A stretch of 64,000 nucleotides of DNA from an uncultured Eubacteriales bacterium (GTDB taxonomy: Bacteria > Bacillota > Clostridia > Oscillospirales > Acutalibacteraceae), in the NCBI GenBank assembly GCA_958417225.1, contig CATZCM010000001.1, positions 116,102-180,101 of the forward strand, read 5' to 3'. The notes beneath the pieces are model-generated. The model was given only the letters and a program-made list of their open reading frames with translations. It did not search any database and was not told the DNA's origin. Position numbers and translations under genes: made by a program. Numbering within the stretch: position 1 is the first letter of the stretch; each line of letters opens with the position of its first letter. Shown here piece by piece: positions 17,182 through 30,305 of the stretch.

Positions 17182-18331
17182 ACAACCATCCTTTCCAACC
17201 AAGATGCATTACATCCTTGTAAAAATAAGGTTCATATTCCTTATCTCTGAGATCTAAATAATCGAAGCCGTATTCCTCTGTGAATCGTCCAAGCTTGTCA
17301 TAATATGCATCTCTTTTGTTTTTATCAAGCCCGATATAGTCATAGTAAAATCCATTAGTAGACATAAACACAATATAGGGTTTAACGCCGGCCTGTTTAA
17401 AGGTATCAAGCATTAATCGATAATCATCGAATTCCTTTGATGCACATAAATTTGTATTTGGATCCATAGAATTTTTTGATTGTTCGATGTTGTCTTTTAA
17501 GTATGTGTCATAATACTCATCGTAGACATAAAAATTATTGTTGGTGCAAGCATCTTCGCCCATTTTTTGAGCTTTAACTTTCTCTTCTTCCCAGTTTATG
17601 TTTATTGCATCTTGTGGAGGACAGTCTTTGTATTGATTAATAGCTTTTAATGCTTGATGTTTATCTTTTAATTCTAAAAATTTTTCTCTTAAGTAATAGT
17701 ATGGTTTACAGCACATGAATGCAGTTGTAGAAATTGTGTTATTTTTTTGATATAATTTAGCATATAAGTATGGCCTTTCAAATCTGGAATCATTTTTTAA
17801 AAGGTTAGTTATGCGTTCACAAACATAAAGTTTATTTTCTTTACTTATATCTGGGTTTTGCATAAACTTATAAAATTGTATTTCTGAAAAATGAGCCTTA
17901 AATCCATTTTTATCAACTTGGTCTCCGAAAAACCACTGTAGAGAGATAATTAAAACAATTTTCTTTCCTTTAAAAGATTTGGCTAATGCACCAACTTTCA
18001 TTGAATTAGCTAAATTTTGTACTACAGCTCGGCCAACTAAATCAACATCACAGTTTAGCTCAGTATTTGGGAACATAAATTTTGGATTTTGTGGAACCTC
18101 AGTAGCAAGTTCAGATGTTGCTAAAAGAATTAAATCGTCATTATTGGCATTATGTTCTAAAATTTTAATTCCTTTATTCATTTCGTCTACAGCAAAAGTT
18201 CTAGCAAGGGCCGGATTATATAACTTGTCTATTTGTTGATCAAGGTAGTTGTTATACATTAGAAGTAGATAAGATACGATTACTATAGGAATTAAAATTA
18301 AAGATGTTACTTTAATTATTTTTTTTATCAT
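17147..18331 (-). CDS. dltD: D-alanyl transfer protein DltD
   Basis: A membrane-anchored extracytoplasmic SGNH-like protein of the teichoic-acid D-alanylation pathway. Residues 5-25 are a transmembrane anchor. LLATSELATEVPQNPKF carries the family's catalytic-serine region (TSEL), and the C-terminus has the paired DVMHLGWKGW motif with the conserved Asp and His. The 394-residue length is usual. It overlaps dltC by 20 bases and dltX by 35 bases. Confidence 0.93.
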   Translation of the reverse strand: MIKKIIKVTSLILIPIVIVSYLLLMYNNYLDQQIDKLYNPALARTFAVDEMNKGIKILEHNANNDDLILLATSELATEVPQNPKFMFPNTELNCDVDLVGRAVVQNLANSMKVGALAKSFKGKKIVLIISLQWFFGDQVDKNGFKAHFSEIQFYKFMQNPDISKENKLYVCERITNLLKNDSRFERPYLYAKLYQKNNTISTTAFMCCKPYYYLREKFLELKDKHQALKAINQYKDCPPQDAININWEEEKVKAQKMGEDACTNNNFYVYDEYYDTYLKDNIEQSKNSMDPNTNLCASKEFDDYRLMLDTFKQAGVKPYIVFMSTNGFYYDYIGLDKNKRDAYYDKLGRFTEEYGFDYLDLRDKEYEPYFYKDVMHLGWKGWLYVNKQITKHFS

Positions 18332-18578
18332 TGTTAGTTGTTTTCACTCCTTTTTTCAAAAAGGTTTCGAAATTATTTATGGTTGAGATATCAGATTTTT
18401 CTAGATCAGTTATTTGCAGTCGAATACCAAGTTTATTTTCAATTTCCAGTAAAATATTAATTACTGATAATGAATCGATAAGTCCAGCTTCAAATAAATC
18501 CATATCTAAATCTTCACTTACCTCGTCAGTTTCACAAACATTTTCCATTATTTCTATTGCTAATTTTTTATAATCCAT
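18312..18578 (-). CDS. dltC: D-alanine carrier protein DltC
   Basis: An acyl-carrier-like protein that receives D-alanine from DltA on its phosphopantetheine arm. At 88 residues it is a typical DltC. The attachment serine is Ser36 in AGLIDSLSVI, near the start of the conserved helix. It lies 17 bases after dltB and overlaps dltD. Confidence 0.93.
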   Translation of the reverse strand: MDYKKLAIEIMENVCETDEVSEDLDMDLFEAGLIDSLSVINILLEIENKLGIRLQITDLEKSDISTINNFETFLKKGVKTTNNDKKNN

Positions 18579-18595
18579 ATTAAACTTCTCCTATT

Positions 18596-19756
18596 TTAAA
18601 ATTTAAATAAATAGCCTGAAAATAATAACATTCCAAAAGCAATTATTTGAAAGCATACAATTCTGCTAATTACATCATAGTATTTGGATTTTTTAAATTT
18701 TCTATAAGTTTTAGATTTTACATATACATCAGTAAAAACTAGCATTAAGCCTTGATATAATCCATATACCAGGTAAAATACGTAAGTACCATGCCACAAT
18801 CCCATAACAAGCATAGTAAGCATGTAGCCACACCTTACTGCGACTTTTTTGCTTTTAAATGTGCCGTTTCTTAAAGTATTCAAAACAAAGCGACTGAATA
18901 AGTAATCACCAAACCACTTAGATAACGATATATGCCATCTATCCCAGAATTCTTTCATATTGTGAGCAAGAAATGGTTTATTGAAATTTTCTGGGGCTTT
19001 TACTCCAAGTATATAACTTGTTCCGATTGCGAAGTTAGAATATCCAGCGAAATCAAAGAAAAGGTATAATGTATATGCATACATGTATAAGATAGTAGTT
19101 CCAATTGATGAAGCATGAGAAGGGAGTTTTGCAATCACGAAGATGTTAATAAATGAAGCAAGTGTAAATTTATATATGATTCCAAGAAAAATCTTTTTAA
19201 TGCCAAAAAGTAAATATTCATGAATATATTCATTGGTTTGGATTTTAGTCTCAATGTTGTTTTTGAAATGTTGGTACCTATCAATTGGTCCTGAACTAAT
19301 TGTTGGGAAAAAGGTTATAAAATACAGCATTTCATGTAATGGGAGTTTTTCTATGTGGTTATCATGTATTTCGATAATAAGTTGCCATATTCTAAAACTT
19401 ATATATGATATTCCGATAAAACCTAAAGAGCTAAACCTATTTATGTGTGGACATAATTTTATTAGAATAATTGGGAATGTGGACAATAAGAAAACAAGAT
19501 AATAAATGAATTTGTTATTGAAACGTTTTTTGAAAAAATAATAAAAGTATATTAAAAAAGTTTCACATACTATAAAAATTACGAATTGAAGCATCTGCAA
19601 CGAAGTTATGCCTAATAAAAGCACAAGCATAGGTATGGATACGATTATTCCATACCATTTGATTTTTTTTCCCATTATGCCAAGTATTGCAGCTGGAGCT
19701 AAAAAGATGGTAAAAATAAATAGTGAGAAAAAATTTGCATAAGAACTTATAACCAT
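18596..19756 (-). CDS. dltB: D-alanyl transfer membrane protein DltB (MBOAT)
   Basis: A membrane-bound O-acyltransferase family protein that moves D-alanine from DltC to the outer face for teichoic acid. The 386 residues include about ten hydrophobic helices. SSGPIDRYQHF, FFDFAGYSNFAIG, the re-entrant FWDRWHISLSKWFGDYLF and the MBOAT active-site histidine in MGLWHGTY are present. Its start overlaps the dltA stop by one base. Confidence 0.95.
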   Translation of the reverse strand: MVISSYANFFSLFIFTIFLAPAAILGIMGKKIKWYGIIVSIPMLVLLLGITSLQMLQFVIFIVCETFLIYFYYFFKKRFNNKFIYYLVFLLSTFPIILIKLCPHINRFSSLGFIGISYISFRIWQLIIEIHDNHIEKLPLHEMLYFITFFPTISSGPIDRYQHFKNNIETKIQTNEYIHEYLLFGIKKIFLGIIYKFTLASFINIFVIAKLPSHASSIGTTILYMYAYTLYLFFDFAGYSNFAIGTSYILGVKAPENFNKPFLAHNMKEFWDRWHISLSKWFGDYLFSRFVLNTLRNGTFKSKKVAVRCGYMLTMLVMGLWHGTYVFYLVYGLYQGLMLVFTDVYVKSKTYRKFKKSKYYDVISRIVCFQIIAFGMLLFSGYLFKF

Positions 19757-21251
19757 TATATTTCCTCCATAAGTTTTTTTCGGTCTATTTTGCCGTTTGT
19801 GTTGAGTGGAAATGAATCTAATATTTTAATTTTCCTAGGAACCATATAAGATGGAACTAATTTTTTTAATTCGTTTTTTATTTTTATTCCAAGTTTTAAG
19901 TTAGATTCTTCAGACTTTGAGTTTAGAGTGACAAACGCTACTATATAATTAACACGTTCATCCTTATAAACGGGGAGAACTACACTATTGCTAATGAAGT
20001 CTACTTTATTTATATTTTGTGAGATATCATCCAATTCAATTCGAAACCCATTTAATTTTATTTGAAAATCTTTTCTAGCAATATAGTAAATTAAGCCATT
20101 TTTTTCAAAGACTAAGTCTCCTGTATGATATCCATTTCTACCATCTTTTGCCTTAAAGAAAACCCTTTTGGACTGTTCTGGATTGTTATAGTAACCGTTG
20201 CTGATACTGTTGCTCACTACAACAAGTTCACCAGGTTCTCCGTCTTTCGCTTGGATGTTTTTATCGTTGATAATTTGATATTTAGCATCAGAGATTACCT
20301 TCCCGATTGGTAAGCTTTTTTCATCAGATAACATTTCATTCGTAATTTCACAAGCGGTTAATAACACAGTTCCCTCAGTTGGACCATATCCATTTATTAC
20401 TGTAGAATTATGGAATTTGCTATAAATTTTACCAACTTTTTGGTGAGAACTTCACCGGCGAGTATAAATTTTTCTAAATTGGGTAACATGTCGGAATTGA
20501 ACTTGTAATCGAAACTACAAATTTCAAGAAAAGCTGGGGTAGATGTCCAGACTGAAATTTCACTTTTTTCAAGATAGTAGAAAAGTTCTTTTGTGTTGTC
20601 AAGCATGGCTTTGTCTATATTAAATAAAGTTTTGCCCATGGATAAATAAATATAAATTGGAATACAGGATACGTCAAAAGAATATGAAACTTGATTTAAA
20701 ACAACTCTTTTATTATCTGCGATAATGCAGCTTTCTTTAAACCAGGAAACAAAATTTTTAATATTTTTTTTGGTTATTGGTACACCCTTTGGGTTTCCTG
20801 TGCTTCCAGAGGTGAACAGAATATAACATGTATCGTCATCTTTTACCCAGTTTTCCTCTGAGGTGTCGTTATGGATTTCTTGGCATATCTGGTTTACATC
20901 CGATTGATTTAATATTTTAGAAAGACAGGATAAATTTGTTTCTGAAAAATTAAACATCAATTCACAATTTGTGATATTTGCAATTTTATATAATCTTTCA
21001 GGTGGATATGTAATGTCAATAGGGGAATAGGCTCGTCCTGTTTTTAATGCTGCGATCATAACAGTTATTATGTCGATATCTTTATTGCCGTATATAAGTA
21101 TGGGGGCACTTGTTTTGCATTGGCTTGATATGTAACTTGCAATTTTCTCGGATCTATACCATAACTCTTTAAAAGTAATTTTATTTTCTCTATGAATGAT
21201 AGCAGTTTCATTGCTATTCATTAATTTTTTTAGATTGTTTAAAAGCCACAT
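19756..21251 (-). pseudogene. dltA: D-alanine--DltC ligase gene dltA, interrupted by a frameshift
   Basis: DltA adenylates D-alanine and loads it on DltC. The first 284 codons (from 21251) encode the N-terminal AMP-binding part with the P-loop ILFTSGSTGNPKGV and the VSYSFDVS block, ending at a stop at 20397. The C-terminal part continues in another frame: IYSKFHNSTVINGYGPTEGT, then GYHTGDLV, GFRIELDDI and NGKIDRKKL. The frames meet at the run of four T (plus strand) at 20427-20430, where one missing base accounts for the break. Both halves stay well conserved, so the break is recent, is an assembly error in a homopolymer, or is bypassed by slippage. The intact neighbours argue for a working pathway. 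Confidence 0.88.
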
Positions 21252-21471
21252 CTACTAACACTTCCCTTTCAATTTTATTTAACTAGTTATTTGTTTAATT
21301 TTTGGCATAACTGTGTTTTATCAACTTTAAATGCAAAGAAAAGACAAAATATGCAAATAAGGTAGCACAATATCCTTAAAAATTTTTGGGTACTTTGTGG
21401 TCGTATAGTTGAAAATTGCATCTATAAATGAAGAAGTTGTAATTCATATCATAATTTTATAATAATAACGA

Positions 21472-21500
21472 AGAATAATGAAAAAAAATTTTCTATTCAA
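21472..21500 (-). promoter_or_regulatory. Candidate promoter of the dlt operon
   Basis: On the minus strand: TTGAAT, 17 bases, TATTCT, about 220 bases upstream of dltA. The leader between holds only an unsupported 44-codon frame (21287-21421). Confidence 0.35.
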
Positions 21501-21534
21501 ACTTCTACAACTATACTCAAAAACTTATACTAAT

Positions 21535-21565
21535 AAAAAAAGCTCTACACACGTAGGGCTTTTTA
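21535..21565 (-). terminator. Terminator of tRNA-Leu
   Basis: The hairpin AAAAGCCCTAC/GTAGAGCTTTTT (one C-A mismatch) lies five bases after the tRNA 3' end and runs into seven T residues on the minus strand. Confidence 0.85.
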
Positions 21566-21569
21566 GTAA

Positions 21570-21655
21570 TGGTGCGAGTAATGGGACTTGAACCCATACG
21601 CTATAAAAGCACACGCCCCTCAAACGTGCCTGTCTGCCGATTCCAGCACACTCGC
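21570..21655 (-). tRNA. tRNA-Leu (anticodon GAG)
   Basis: An 86-base class II cloverleaf with a long variable arm and encoded CCA. The acceptor GCGAGTG pairs with TACTCGC (one G-T), the anticodon loop TTGAGGG gives GAG, and the T arm contains GGTTCAAGTCC. Confidence 0.94.
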
Positions 21656-21665
21656 TTACAATTTT

Positions 21666-21694
21666 ATTATAAATGAAAAAAATGTTTATGTCAA
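21666..21694 (-). promoter_or_regulatory. Consensus promoter of tRNA-Leu
   Basis: On the minus strand: TTGACA, 17 bases, TATAAT, ending 10 bases before the tRNA. Confidence 0.85.
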
Positions 21695-21969
21695 TAGCGT
21701 AACTATAAATTTTACTTTTTGCACATATAATAAAAAAAGTGCGTTGCATTTCAGTGTAATGGTTTTTGTTGGGGAAATGGTCAGTTTCAAAAAAATTAGT
21801 ATTAACTCTAGATTAAATGTTTATAAATAATGTTAATATATAAATAAGATATTGTGTTTCATCACAAAAAATAAACTAAACTTGCAAATTTTAGAAAAAT
21901 AGTATATGATATAAGTGTGTGATTAGTCCAACAAAATCGGATGATTTTGAAAAAAGTTGAGATTTTCTA

Positions 21970-21998
21970 TTGACGGATTTTATTTATTGTAGTAAAAT
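21970..21998 (+). promoter_or_regulatory. Promoter of the pyk-V-ATPase transcription unit
   Basis: TTGACG, 17 bases, TAAAAT, about 100 bases before pyk. The rest of the space from tRNA-Leu to pyk shows no gene. Confidence 0.55.
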
Positions 21999-22099
21999 AT
22001 AAACATTTGAAGGCGAAAATATTTTATAGATTAAACTTTTCGTGAAGGTGAGTGACACAGTCTTATTTTGATGAAACAGAGAAGAGGGGGAGCTATAGA

Positions 22100-23575
22100 A
22101 TGATATTGAAGAATAGAAGAAAAACAAAGATAATTTGTACATTGGGTCCGTCAACAGATGACGAAAATGTATTACGGCAGTTAATGATACGGGGGATGGA
22201 CGTGGCGAGGATAAACATGTCCCACCAAACTCAGGATGCTCAGCGCGTACGTATAAACATGGTAAAGAAAATACGAGATGAATTGTCATTACCAGTTGCA
22301 CTCTTACTTGACACTAAAGGCCCGGAGATAAGAACTGGTGTTTTTCAGGAGGATAAAGTAAACCTTGTGGAAGGGCAGAAGTTTACGTTGACCACGAGAA
22401 GTATTGTAGGGGATAATACAATATCATCAATAAGCTATAAAGATTTGCCTGGAGATGTGAAAAAGGGTACTAAAATACTTTTGGATGATGGCCTTATTGC
22501 ATTGAAAGTAGATGATGTGTCTGAAACAGAGATTTATTGCACAGTAATAAATGGTGGTGTGTTGTCAGCTAAAAAAGGCATAAATGTTCCTAATATAAGA
22601 TTATCAATGCCATTTATAAGCCCAAAGGATCATTGTGACTTGAAATTTGCGGTGGAAGAGGGTTTTGATTTTATAGCAGCATCATTTACAAGATCACATC
22701 ACGATATAATGTTAATGCGTGATGAACTTTCAAAACTTGGTGGGGACTATATAAAAATTATTGCTAAGATAGAAAATTATGATGGAGTGCATAATATAGA
22801 CAAAATAATAGATGCTGCAGATGGCATAATGGTGGCTAGAGGGGATCTTGGGGTAGAGGTTGCAATGGAGGATATACCCGTTTTACAGAAAGAGTTAATT
22901 AAAAAAGTTTACGATGCGGGAAAACAAGTTGTGACAGCTACTCAAATGTTAGATTCCATGGTGAAAAATCCTCGTCCAACCCGTGCGGAAACAACAGATG
23001 TAGCAAATGCGATTTATGATGGGACGAGTGCTATCATGCTGTCTGCGGAAACTGCGGCTGGTAAGTATCCAGTAGCAGCACTTACTACAATGGATAGAAT
23101 AGCAAGACGTACAGAACTTGACATTGATTATGTGAAAAGATTTAAAAAACGTGATGTGGAGGGTTCTCCAAATATAACCTTGGCGATTTCTCATGCGACG
23201 TGTACTACAGCACATGATCTGGATGCAACGGCTATAGTAACGGTTACTAAATCCGGCAAAACTGCTAGGATGATTTCTAAGTATCGTCCGAGTTGCCCGA
23301 TTATAGCAGGTACAACTAAAGATTATGTTATGCGTCAACTTAACATGTCATGGGGTGTTATACCTATCCTAATAAATGAAAAAACAAGCACGGATGAACT
23401 TTTTGATCATGTAATACAAGTATCAGAACAAAATGAACTTTTAAAGATGGGCGATTTAGTTGTAATAACAGCAGGAATTCCACTCGGGACGTCTGGGACG
23501 ACTAATCTATTGAAAGTTCATCTAGTAGGTAAATATTACGAAACGCCGGATGGTAATTTTAAAATGTACATCTGA
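22100..23575 (+). CDS. pyk: Pyruvate kinase
   Basis: Converts phosphoenolpyruvate and ADP to pyruvate and ATP. From this ATG the protein is 491 residues: RRKTKIICTLGP at the start, LDTKGPEIRTG, IIAKIEN (active-site Lys), MVARGDLGVE, ATQMLDSM, and the RAETTDVANAI...ETAAGKYPV helix motif. There is no C-terminal PEP-utiliser extension. This start follows GAGGGGGAG at 7 bases; an in-frame GTG 48 bases upstream is less well placed. The V/A-ATPase genes begin 31 bases after its stop, which implies cotranscription. Confidence 0.96.
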   Translation: MILKNRRKTKIICTLGPSTDDENVLRQLMIRGMDVARINMSHQTQDAQRVRINMVKKIRDELSLPVALLLDTKGPEIRTGVFQEDKVNLVEGQKFTLTTRSIVGDNTISSISYKDLPGDVKKGTKILLDDGLIALKVDDVSETEIYCTVINGGVLSAKKGINVPNIRLSMPFISPKDHCDLKFAVEEGFDFIAASFTRSHHDIMLMRDELSKLGGDYIKIIAKIENYDGVHNIDKIIDAADGIMVARGDLGVEVAMEDIPVLQKELIKKVYDAGKQVVTATQMLDSMVKNPRPTRAETTDVANAIYDGTSAIMLSAETAAGKYPVAALTTMDRIARRTELDIDYVKRFKKRDVEGSPNITLAISHATCTTAHDLDATAIVTVTKSGKTARMISKYRPSCPIIAGTTKDYVMRQLNMSWGVIPILINEKTSTDELFDHVIQVSEQNELLKMGDLVVITAGIPLGTSGTTNLLKVHLVGKYYETPDGNFKMYI

Positions 23576-23606
23576 GTGTGGATGGTGAAGGAATGGTGGT
23601 GAAACG

Positions 23607-23921
23607 ATGGCAAGTGAAGCGATAGAATCTATAAAACAAGCAGAACTTAGTGCAGATAAGATGATAAAGGCTGCAGAAAATAAGGCAAAAAGGATTCTTG
23701 ATCAAGCTAAGGCTGCGGCAGAAAAAATGGAAAATTCGATTATGAAGGAGGCAAGAGCAAAAGCAAACTTAAAAATTGGTATAGAACAAAATCGGGCAGA
23801 ACGAGCAACTAAGGAGATTTTGTACAAGGTGAGGCAAGAGTCAATAAGTATAAAAAAATTGTCAAAAGAAAAGCATGATGCGGCTGTGAAACTTGTTCTC
23901 GAAAAAATATTGTCAAAGTAA
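23607..23921 (+). CDS. V/A-type ATPase subunit H (peripheral stalk)
   Basis: A 104-residue, almost wholly alpha-helical Ala/Lys/Glu-rich protein (AENKAKRILDQAKAAAEKME) matching the AhaH/NtpF stator subunit that pairs with subunit E. It is the first gene of the ATPase cluster, as in related Clostridia, and ends 16 bases before subunit I. The assignment rests on composition, length and position rather than on strong motifs. Confidence 0.8.
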   Translation: MASEAIESIKQAELSADKMIKAAENKAKRILDQAKAAAEKMENSIMKEARAKANLKIGIEQNRAERATKEILYKVRQESISIKKLSKEKHDAAVKLVLEKILSK

Positions 23922-23937
23922 AAAGGGGGCGATACTT

Positions 23938-26464
<2,527 letters not shown>

Positions 26465-26625
26465 CTTTATATAAAAATTTTACCTTTAAAAGTGATTTTA
26501 TAATTGTATGTTTGCATGTGGAAGTGTAGCAAAGTTAGTACCTTTGCGTGGCTTTGCTGCGTTGGTAGAAGAAAACTGTGTAACGCGATGCAAATGAATA
26601 ATCCCTTTGGTAAAGGAGTGATAGA

Positions 26626-27234
26626 ATGACAAGTTTAGAGAAGATGATTTATGATATCGAAAGTGAAGCATCGGTTCAATCGCAGGAAATAATAGAGAAT
26701 GCTCATAAGAAGGCAACTGAAATTTTAGAAAAAACAAGAGAAAAAGCGTATGAAAAAGCAACTGATATACTGAAGAACGCGGACGTAATAATAGAAAAGC
26801 TTTTGAAAAAAAATCGGTCTGCTGAGGATCTTGAGAAACGTAAGGTTATATTATCAGCTAAGCAAGATGCTATAAATTCAATCATTTCTGATGCAAAAAC
26901 GTATTTGTTAGGTTTGCCTACCGAAAAATACTTTGAAGTTATGCTTTGGTTGCTTGATAGGGTTTTGTGTGAAAATTCGGAGTATATGATAGCTTTGTCT
27001 ATGCATGACAGAAAACGGGTAACAGAAGAATTTGTAGTACAAATGGATTTGCTTGCAGAGGGTAGATGTTCGAAGGTCTTGTTTGATTTAAATCCTGCTA
27101 ATATAATGGGAGGATTTATATTGAAAAATGGTGGCGTAGAACAAAATTATTCAATAGAGGCCCTTTTTGAACAATATAATGATGAGCTTTGTGATATGTT
27201 GAAAGAATTTTTATTTTCAGATGAGGGAAAGTAA
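26626..27234 (+). CDS. V/A-type ATPase subunit E (peripheral stalk)
   Basis: A 202-residue protein: the first 90 residues are a charged coiled coil (KKATEILEKTREKAYEKA), followed by a globular C-terminal domain ending NPANIMGGFILKNGGVEQNY, the conserved GG(F)(I/V)L...G.(I/V)..N..(I/L) end of subunit E. It pairs with subunit H as the stator. A 161-base gap without a recognised gene separates it from subunit K. Confidence 0.9.
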   Translation: MTSLEKMIYDIESEASVQSQEIIENAHKKATEILEKTREKAYEKATDILKNADVIIEKLLKKNRSAEDLEKRKVILSAKQDAINSIISDAKTYLLGLPTEKYFEVMLWLLDRVLCENSEYMIALSMHDRKRVTEEFVVQMDLLAEGRCSKVLFDLNPANIMGGFILKNGGVEQNYSIEALFEQYNDELCDMLKEFLFSDEGK

Positions 27235-27243
27235 GGTGATCTT

Positions 27244-28209
27244 ATGAAAAAACAGTATATATATGCTGTGGCTAGGCTTCGCGCGAAAGAGATGCGTCTT
27301 TTTTCTGAATCGAATATGCGTGCATTAATTTCGTGTAAAGATGTGAGTGATTGCTTTGCGTACCTTCGTGATCATGCATGGGGAGACGAGTCGTGTAAAT
27401 CAATAGATGATTTTGTAAATTGGCAACTTGAGGATTTGTGGAACCTTATTGGAGAATTGGTAAGTGATGTGGATTTATTTAATATATTTAAAATTCCAAA
27501 TGACTATACTAATTTGAAAACGGCAATAAAATCAGTTGCGAACGATAAAGATGTAAAACCTTTGTTTTTTAGTTTTTGTACGATTGATCCGAAGGTAATG
27601 GTTCAGGCTATAGAAACTAAAGATTTTGATCAACTTCCAGAGTATATGCGCGAGACAGCCGCTAAAGCTAGAGCGTTGCTTTTTGAATCAACTGATGCTC
27701 AGGTGTGTGATAGTGTAATAGACCGAGATCTTTTGTATGCGATGGAAGGTTTTGCGAAAAAAAGCAAAAATGCACTTTGCGAAGAGTATGTTAGACTTTT
27801 TGTGGATGTTGCTAACATAAAAGTTGCAGTGCGTGGATGTAAAATGAAACGTTCACTTAGGTTTTTTAATAGAATTTTGGCAAAATGCGGGACGTTAGAT
27901 ATAGATCGGCTTGCCAAGTGTGCTGCAAAAGGGCTTAATGAAATATATGCTTACTTGGAGTTTACTGACTATAAGGATGCAGTTCCTGAAATTTGTAAGT
28001 CTATGGCTAGGTTTGAGGTGTGGTGCGAAAATTTAGTCATGGGTAGTATGCAGAAGGAAAAATCAAATCAGTTCACATTGTCTGCAATATTTGCATATGT
28101 GTACGCGCGTTTGAGTGAGATAAAAAATGTGCGTATGATAATTGTTTCTAAAGAGGGTAAAGTGGCAGATGATGTTATTGAAGAAAGATTGAGGGCTATG
28201 TATGTATAA
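27244..28209 (+). CDS. V/A-type ATPase subunit C (central stalk/rotor cap)
   Basis: Subunit C (d-like) links the rotor stalk to the K ring. The 321-residue protein begins YIYAVARLRAKEMRLFSE, as subunit C proteins do, contains DLFNIFKIPNDYTNLKTAIK, repeats this pattern in the middle (VDVANIKVAVRGCKM) and ends in ARLSEIKNVRMIIVSK with the RLR.MYV terminus. It starts 9 bases after subunit E and overlaps subunit F by 8 bases. Confidence 0.94.
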   Translation: MKKQYIYAVARLRAKEMRLFSESNMRALISCKDVSDCFAYLRDHAWGDESCKSIDDFVNWQLEDLWNLIGELVSDVDLFNIFKIPNDYTNLKTAIKSVANDKDVKPLFFSFCTIDPKVMVQAIETKDFDQLPEYMRETAAKARALLFESTDAQVCDSVIDRDLLYAMEGFAKKSKNALCEEYVRLFVDVANIKVAVRGCKMKRSLRFFNRILAKCGTLDIDRLAKCAAKGLNEIYAYLEFTDYKDAVPEICKSMARFEVWCENLVMGSMQKEKSNQFTLSAIFAYVYARLSEIKNVRMIIVSKEGKVADDVIEERLRAMYV

Positions 28210-28525
28210 GGTTTCAATATTGGGTGATGTAAACAGTGTGTATGGATTCGCAGCAGTTGGTATTGAGACGTTTGTTGTTGAAGATGGCGAGTTAGCGCTT
28301 CAAAAATTAAAAAAAATCATATCTAGCGAATCGTATGCAATAGTTTTTGTAACTGAGAAAATATATTCCGAAATTGAATCGGAGTTGAGATTGTATGAAA
28401 GTCAAATGTTACCTGCCATTATTCCGATACCGGGTGTGGGAGAGGATACGTCTACAGGAGTCCGGGATTTGCGCAAAGCGGTAGAAAAAGCGGTAGGCTC
28501 AGACATAATTTTCGGGAAAGGGTGA
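28202..28525 (+). CDS. V/A-type ATPase subunit F (central stalk)
   Basis: A 107-residue rotor subunit. Signs are the N-terminal [26 protein letters not shown] in the middle and the PAIIPIPG segment, all typical of subunit F (NtpG). It overlaps subunit C and ends 10 bases before subunit A. Confidence 0.93.
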   Translation: MYKVSILGDVNSVYGFAAVGIETFVVEDGELALQKLKKIISSESYAIVFVTEKIYSEIESELRLYESQMLPAIIPIPGVGEDTSTGVRDLRKAVEKAVGSDIIFGKG

Positions 28526-28535
28526 AAGGTTATTT

Positions 28536-30305
28536 ATGAGTAGTGGAAAGATAAAAAAAGTGGCAGGGCCGTTAGTAATAGCAAGCGGTATGCATGAGGC
28601 GAATATGTTTGATGTAGTCAGAGTGAGCAATATGCACCTGATTGGTGAAGTTATAGAGATGCATGGAGATGAGGCATCAATTCAAGTTTACGAGGAAACA
28701 TCTGGGCTTGGTCCAGGGGAACCAGTTGAAACTACAGGAGAACCGTTAAGTGTAGAACTTGGTCCTGGGTTGATTGGTAGCATATTTGATGGGATACAGC
28801 GCCCACTTGACGATATAATGAAATTGTCTGGTGCGAATCTAAAAAGAGGGCTTGAGGTGCCGTCGCTTAAAAGAGATCGCCAATGGGATTTTGTGCCAAG
28901 TGTAAAAATTGGCGATATAATAACGGAGGGCGATGTGGTTGGAACAGTAAAGGAAACAGATGCTGTTTTACACAAAATTTTGGTTCCTCCTGGAGTATTT
29001 GGCGAAGTTATTCAAGTAGATCAAGGTGAGTTTACTGTTCAGGATACGGTTGTAAAAGTGAAATTAGAGTCTGGTGAAGTTAAAAATCTTACTTTAATGC
29101 AAAGGTGGCCGGTTAGAGTAGGAAGACCCTATAGAACAAAATTGTCTCCCGATAAACCACTTGTAACAGGTCAACGTGTAATTGATACTCTCTTTCCAAT
29201 AGCAAAGGGTGGAGTTGCTTCAGTTCCGGGACCGTTTGGAAGCGGAAAAACAATAGTTCAGCATCAGCTTGCAAAATGGGCAGAAGCTGATATTGTGGTA
29301 TATATTGGTTGTGGTGAACGTGGAAATGAAATGACAGATGTTTTGAACGAATTTCCGGAACTTATCGATCCAAAAACAGGGCAATCTTTAATGAAACGTA
29401 CTGTACTTATTGCAAATACTTCAGATATGCCAGTTGCAGCAAGAGAAGCGTCAATTTATACTGGAATTACTATTGCAGAGTATTTTCGTGATATGGGTTA
29501 CTCAGTTGCACTTATGGCCGATTCAACGTCAAGGTGGGCAGAGGCACTTCGTGAGATGTCAGGCAGATTGGAAGAGATGCCAGGTGAAGAAGGTTATCCA
29601 GCATACCTTGCAAGCAGACTTGCGCAATTTTACGAAAGAGCTGGTAGAGTGATTGCTATCGGTTCGGATCAACGTGAGGGGGCGCTTTCCGTTATAGGGG
29701 CTGTTTCACCTCCGGGTGGAGATATATCAGAACCGGTGTCTCAGGCCACACTTCGTATTGTGAAAGTATTTTGGGGGCTCGATTCAAGCCTCGCATACAA
29801 AAGACACTTTCCTGCAATCAATTGGTTAAATAGTTACTCGCTTTACGTTGATACTTTATCCAAGTGGTTTTCTAGAAATGTCGCTAAAGATTGGATTGAT
29901 ATGCGAACTAAAATAATGTCAATTTTGCAAGAGGAATCAGAGTTAGAGGAGATTGTCAAACTAGTTGGTATGGATGCTTTGTCCCCGTCTGATCATGTGA
30001 AACTTGAAGTTGCAAGATCAATACGTGAGGATTTCTTGCATCAGAATGCTTTTCATAAAGTAGACACGTATACTTCGCTTAACAAGCAATACTTTATGAT
30101 GAAAACAATATTGATGTTCCATGAAGTTACGCAGGAAGCCTTGAAAAGAGGTGCTACGGCTAAAGATATTTTGAATATGAAAGTGCGTGAAAGAATTGGA
30201 AGATTTAAATATGTGAATGAAGAAAGCGTTGATTCTGAATATAAGGCGATTTCAGATATGATTGCTGATGAGATAAATCTTGCGGTACAAAGGGGTGACG
30301 AGTAA
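28536..30305 (+). CDS. V/A-type ATPase catalytic subunit A
   Basis: The catalytic nucleotide-binding subunit, 589 residues. The P-loop GPFGSGKT is at 232-239, preceded by the non-homologous region (about 110-190) that marks A-type rather than F-type subunits. [23 protein letters not shown] (Walker B region) and [11 protein letters not shown] are present. It overlaps subunit B by one base. Confidence 0.97.
   Translation: MSSGKIKKVAGPLVIASGMHEANMFDVVRVSNMHLIGEVIEMHGDEASIQVYEETSGLGPGEPVETTGEPLSVELGPGLIGSIFDGIQRPLDDIMKLSGANLKRGLEVPSLKRDRQWDFVPSVKIGDIITEGDVVGTVKETDAVLHKILVPPGVFGEVIQVDQGEFTVQDTVVKVKLESGEVKNLTLMQRWPVRVGRPYRTKLSPDKPLVTGQRVIDTLFPIAKGGVASVPGPFGSGKTIVQHQLAKWAEADIVVYIGCGERGNEMTDVLNEFPELIDPKTGQSLMKRTVLIANTSDMPVAAREASIYTGITIAEYFRDMGYSVALMADSTSRWAEALREMSGRLEEMPGEEGYPAYLASRLAQFYERAGRVIAIGSDQREGALSVIGAVSPPGGDISEPVSQATLRIVKVFWGLDSSLAYKRHFPAINWLNSYSLYVDTLSKWFSRNVAKDWIDMRTKIMSILQEESELEEIVKLVGMDALSPSDHVKLEVARSIREDFLHQNAFHKVDTYTSLNKQYFMMKTILMFHEVTQEALKRGATAKDILNMKVRERIGRFKYVNEESVDSEYKAISDMIADEINLAVQRGDE

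Noticed and set aside
21287..21421. 44-codon minus-strand frame with one hydrophobic helix upstream of dltA, considered as DltX
   Set aside because: No ribosome site and no FIYN(E)F-like end; the frame at 17029-17181 has both.
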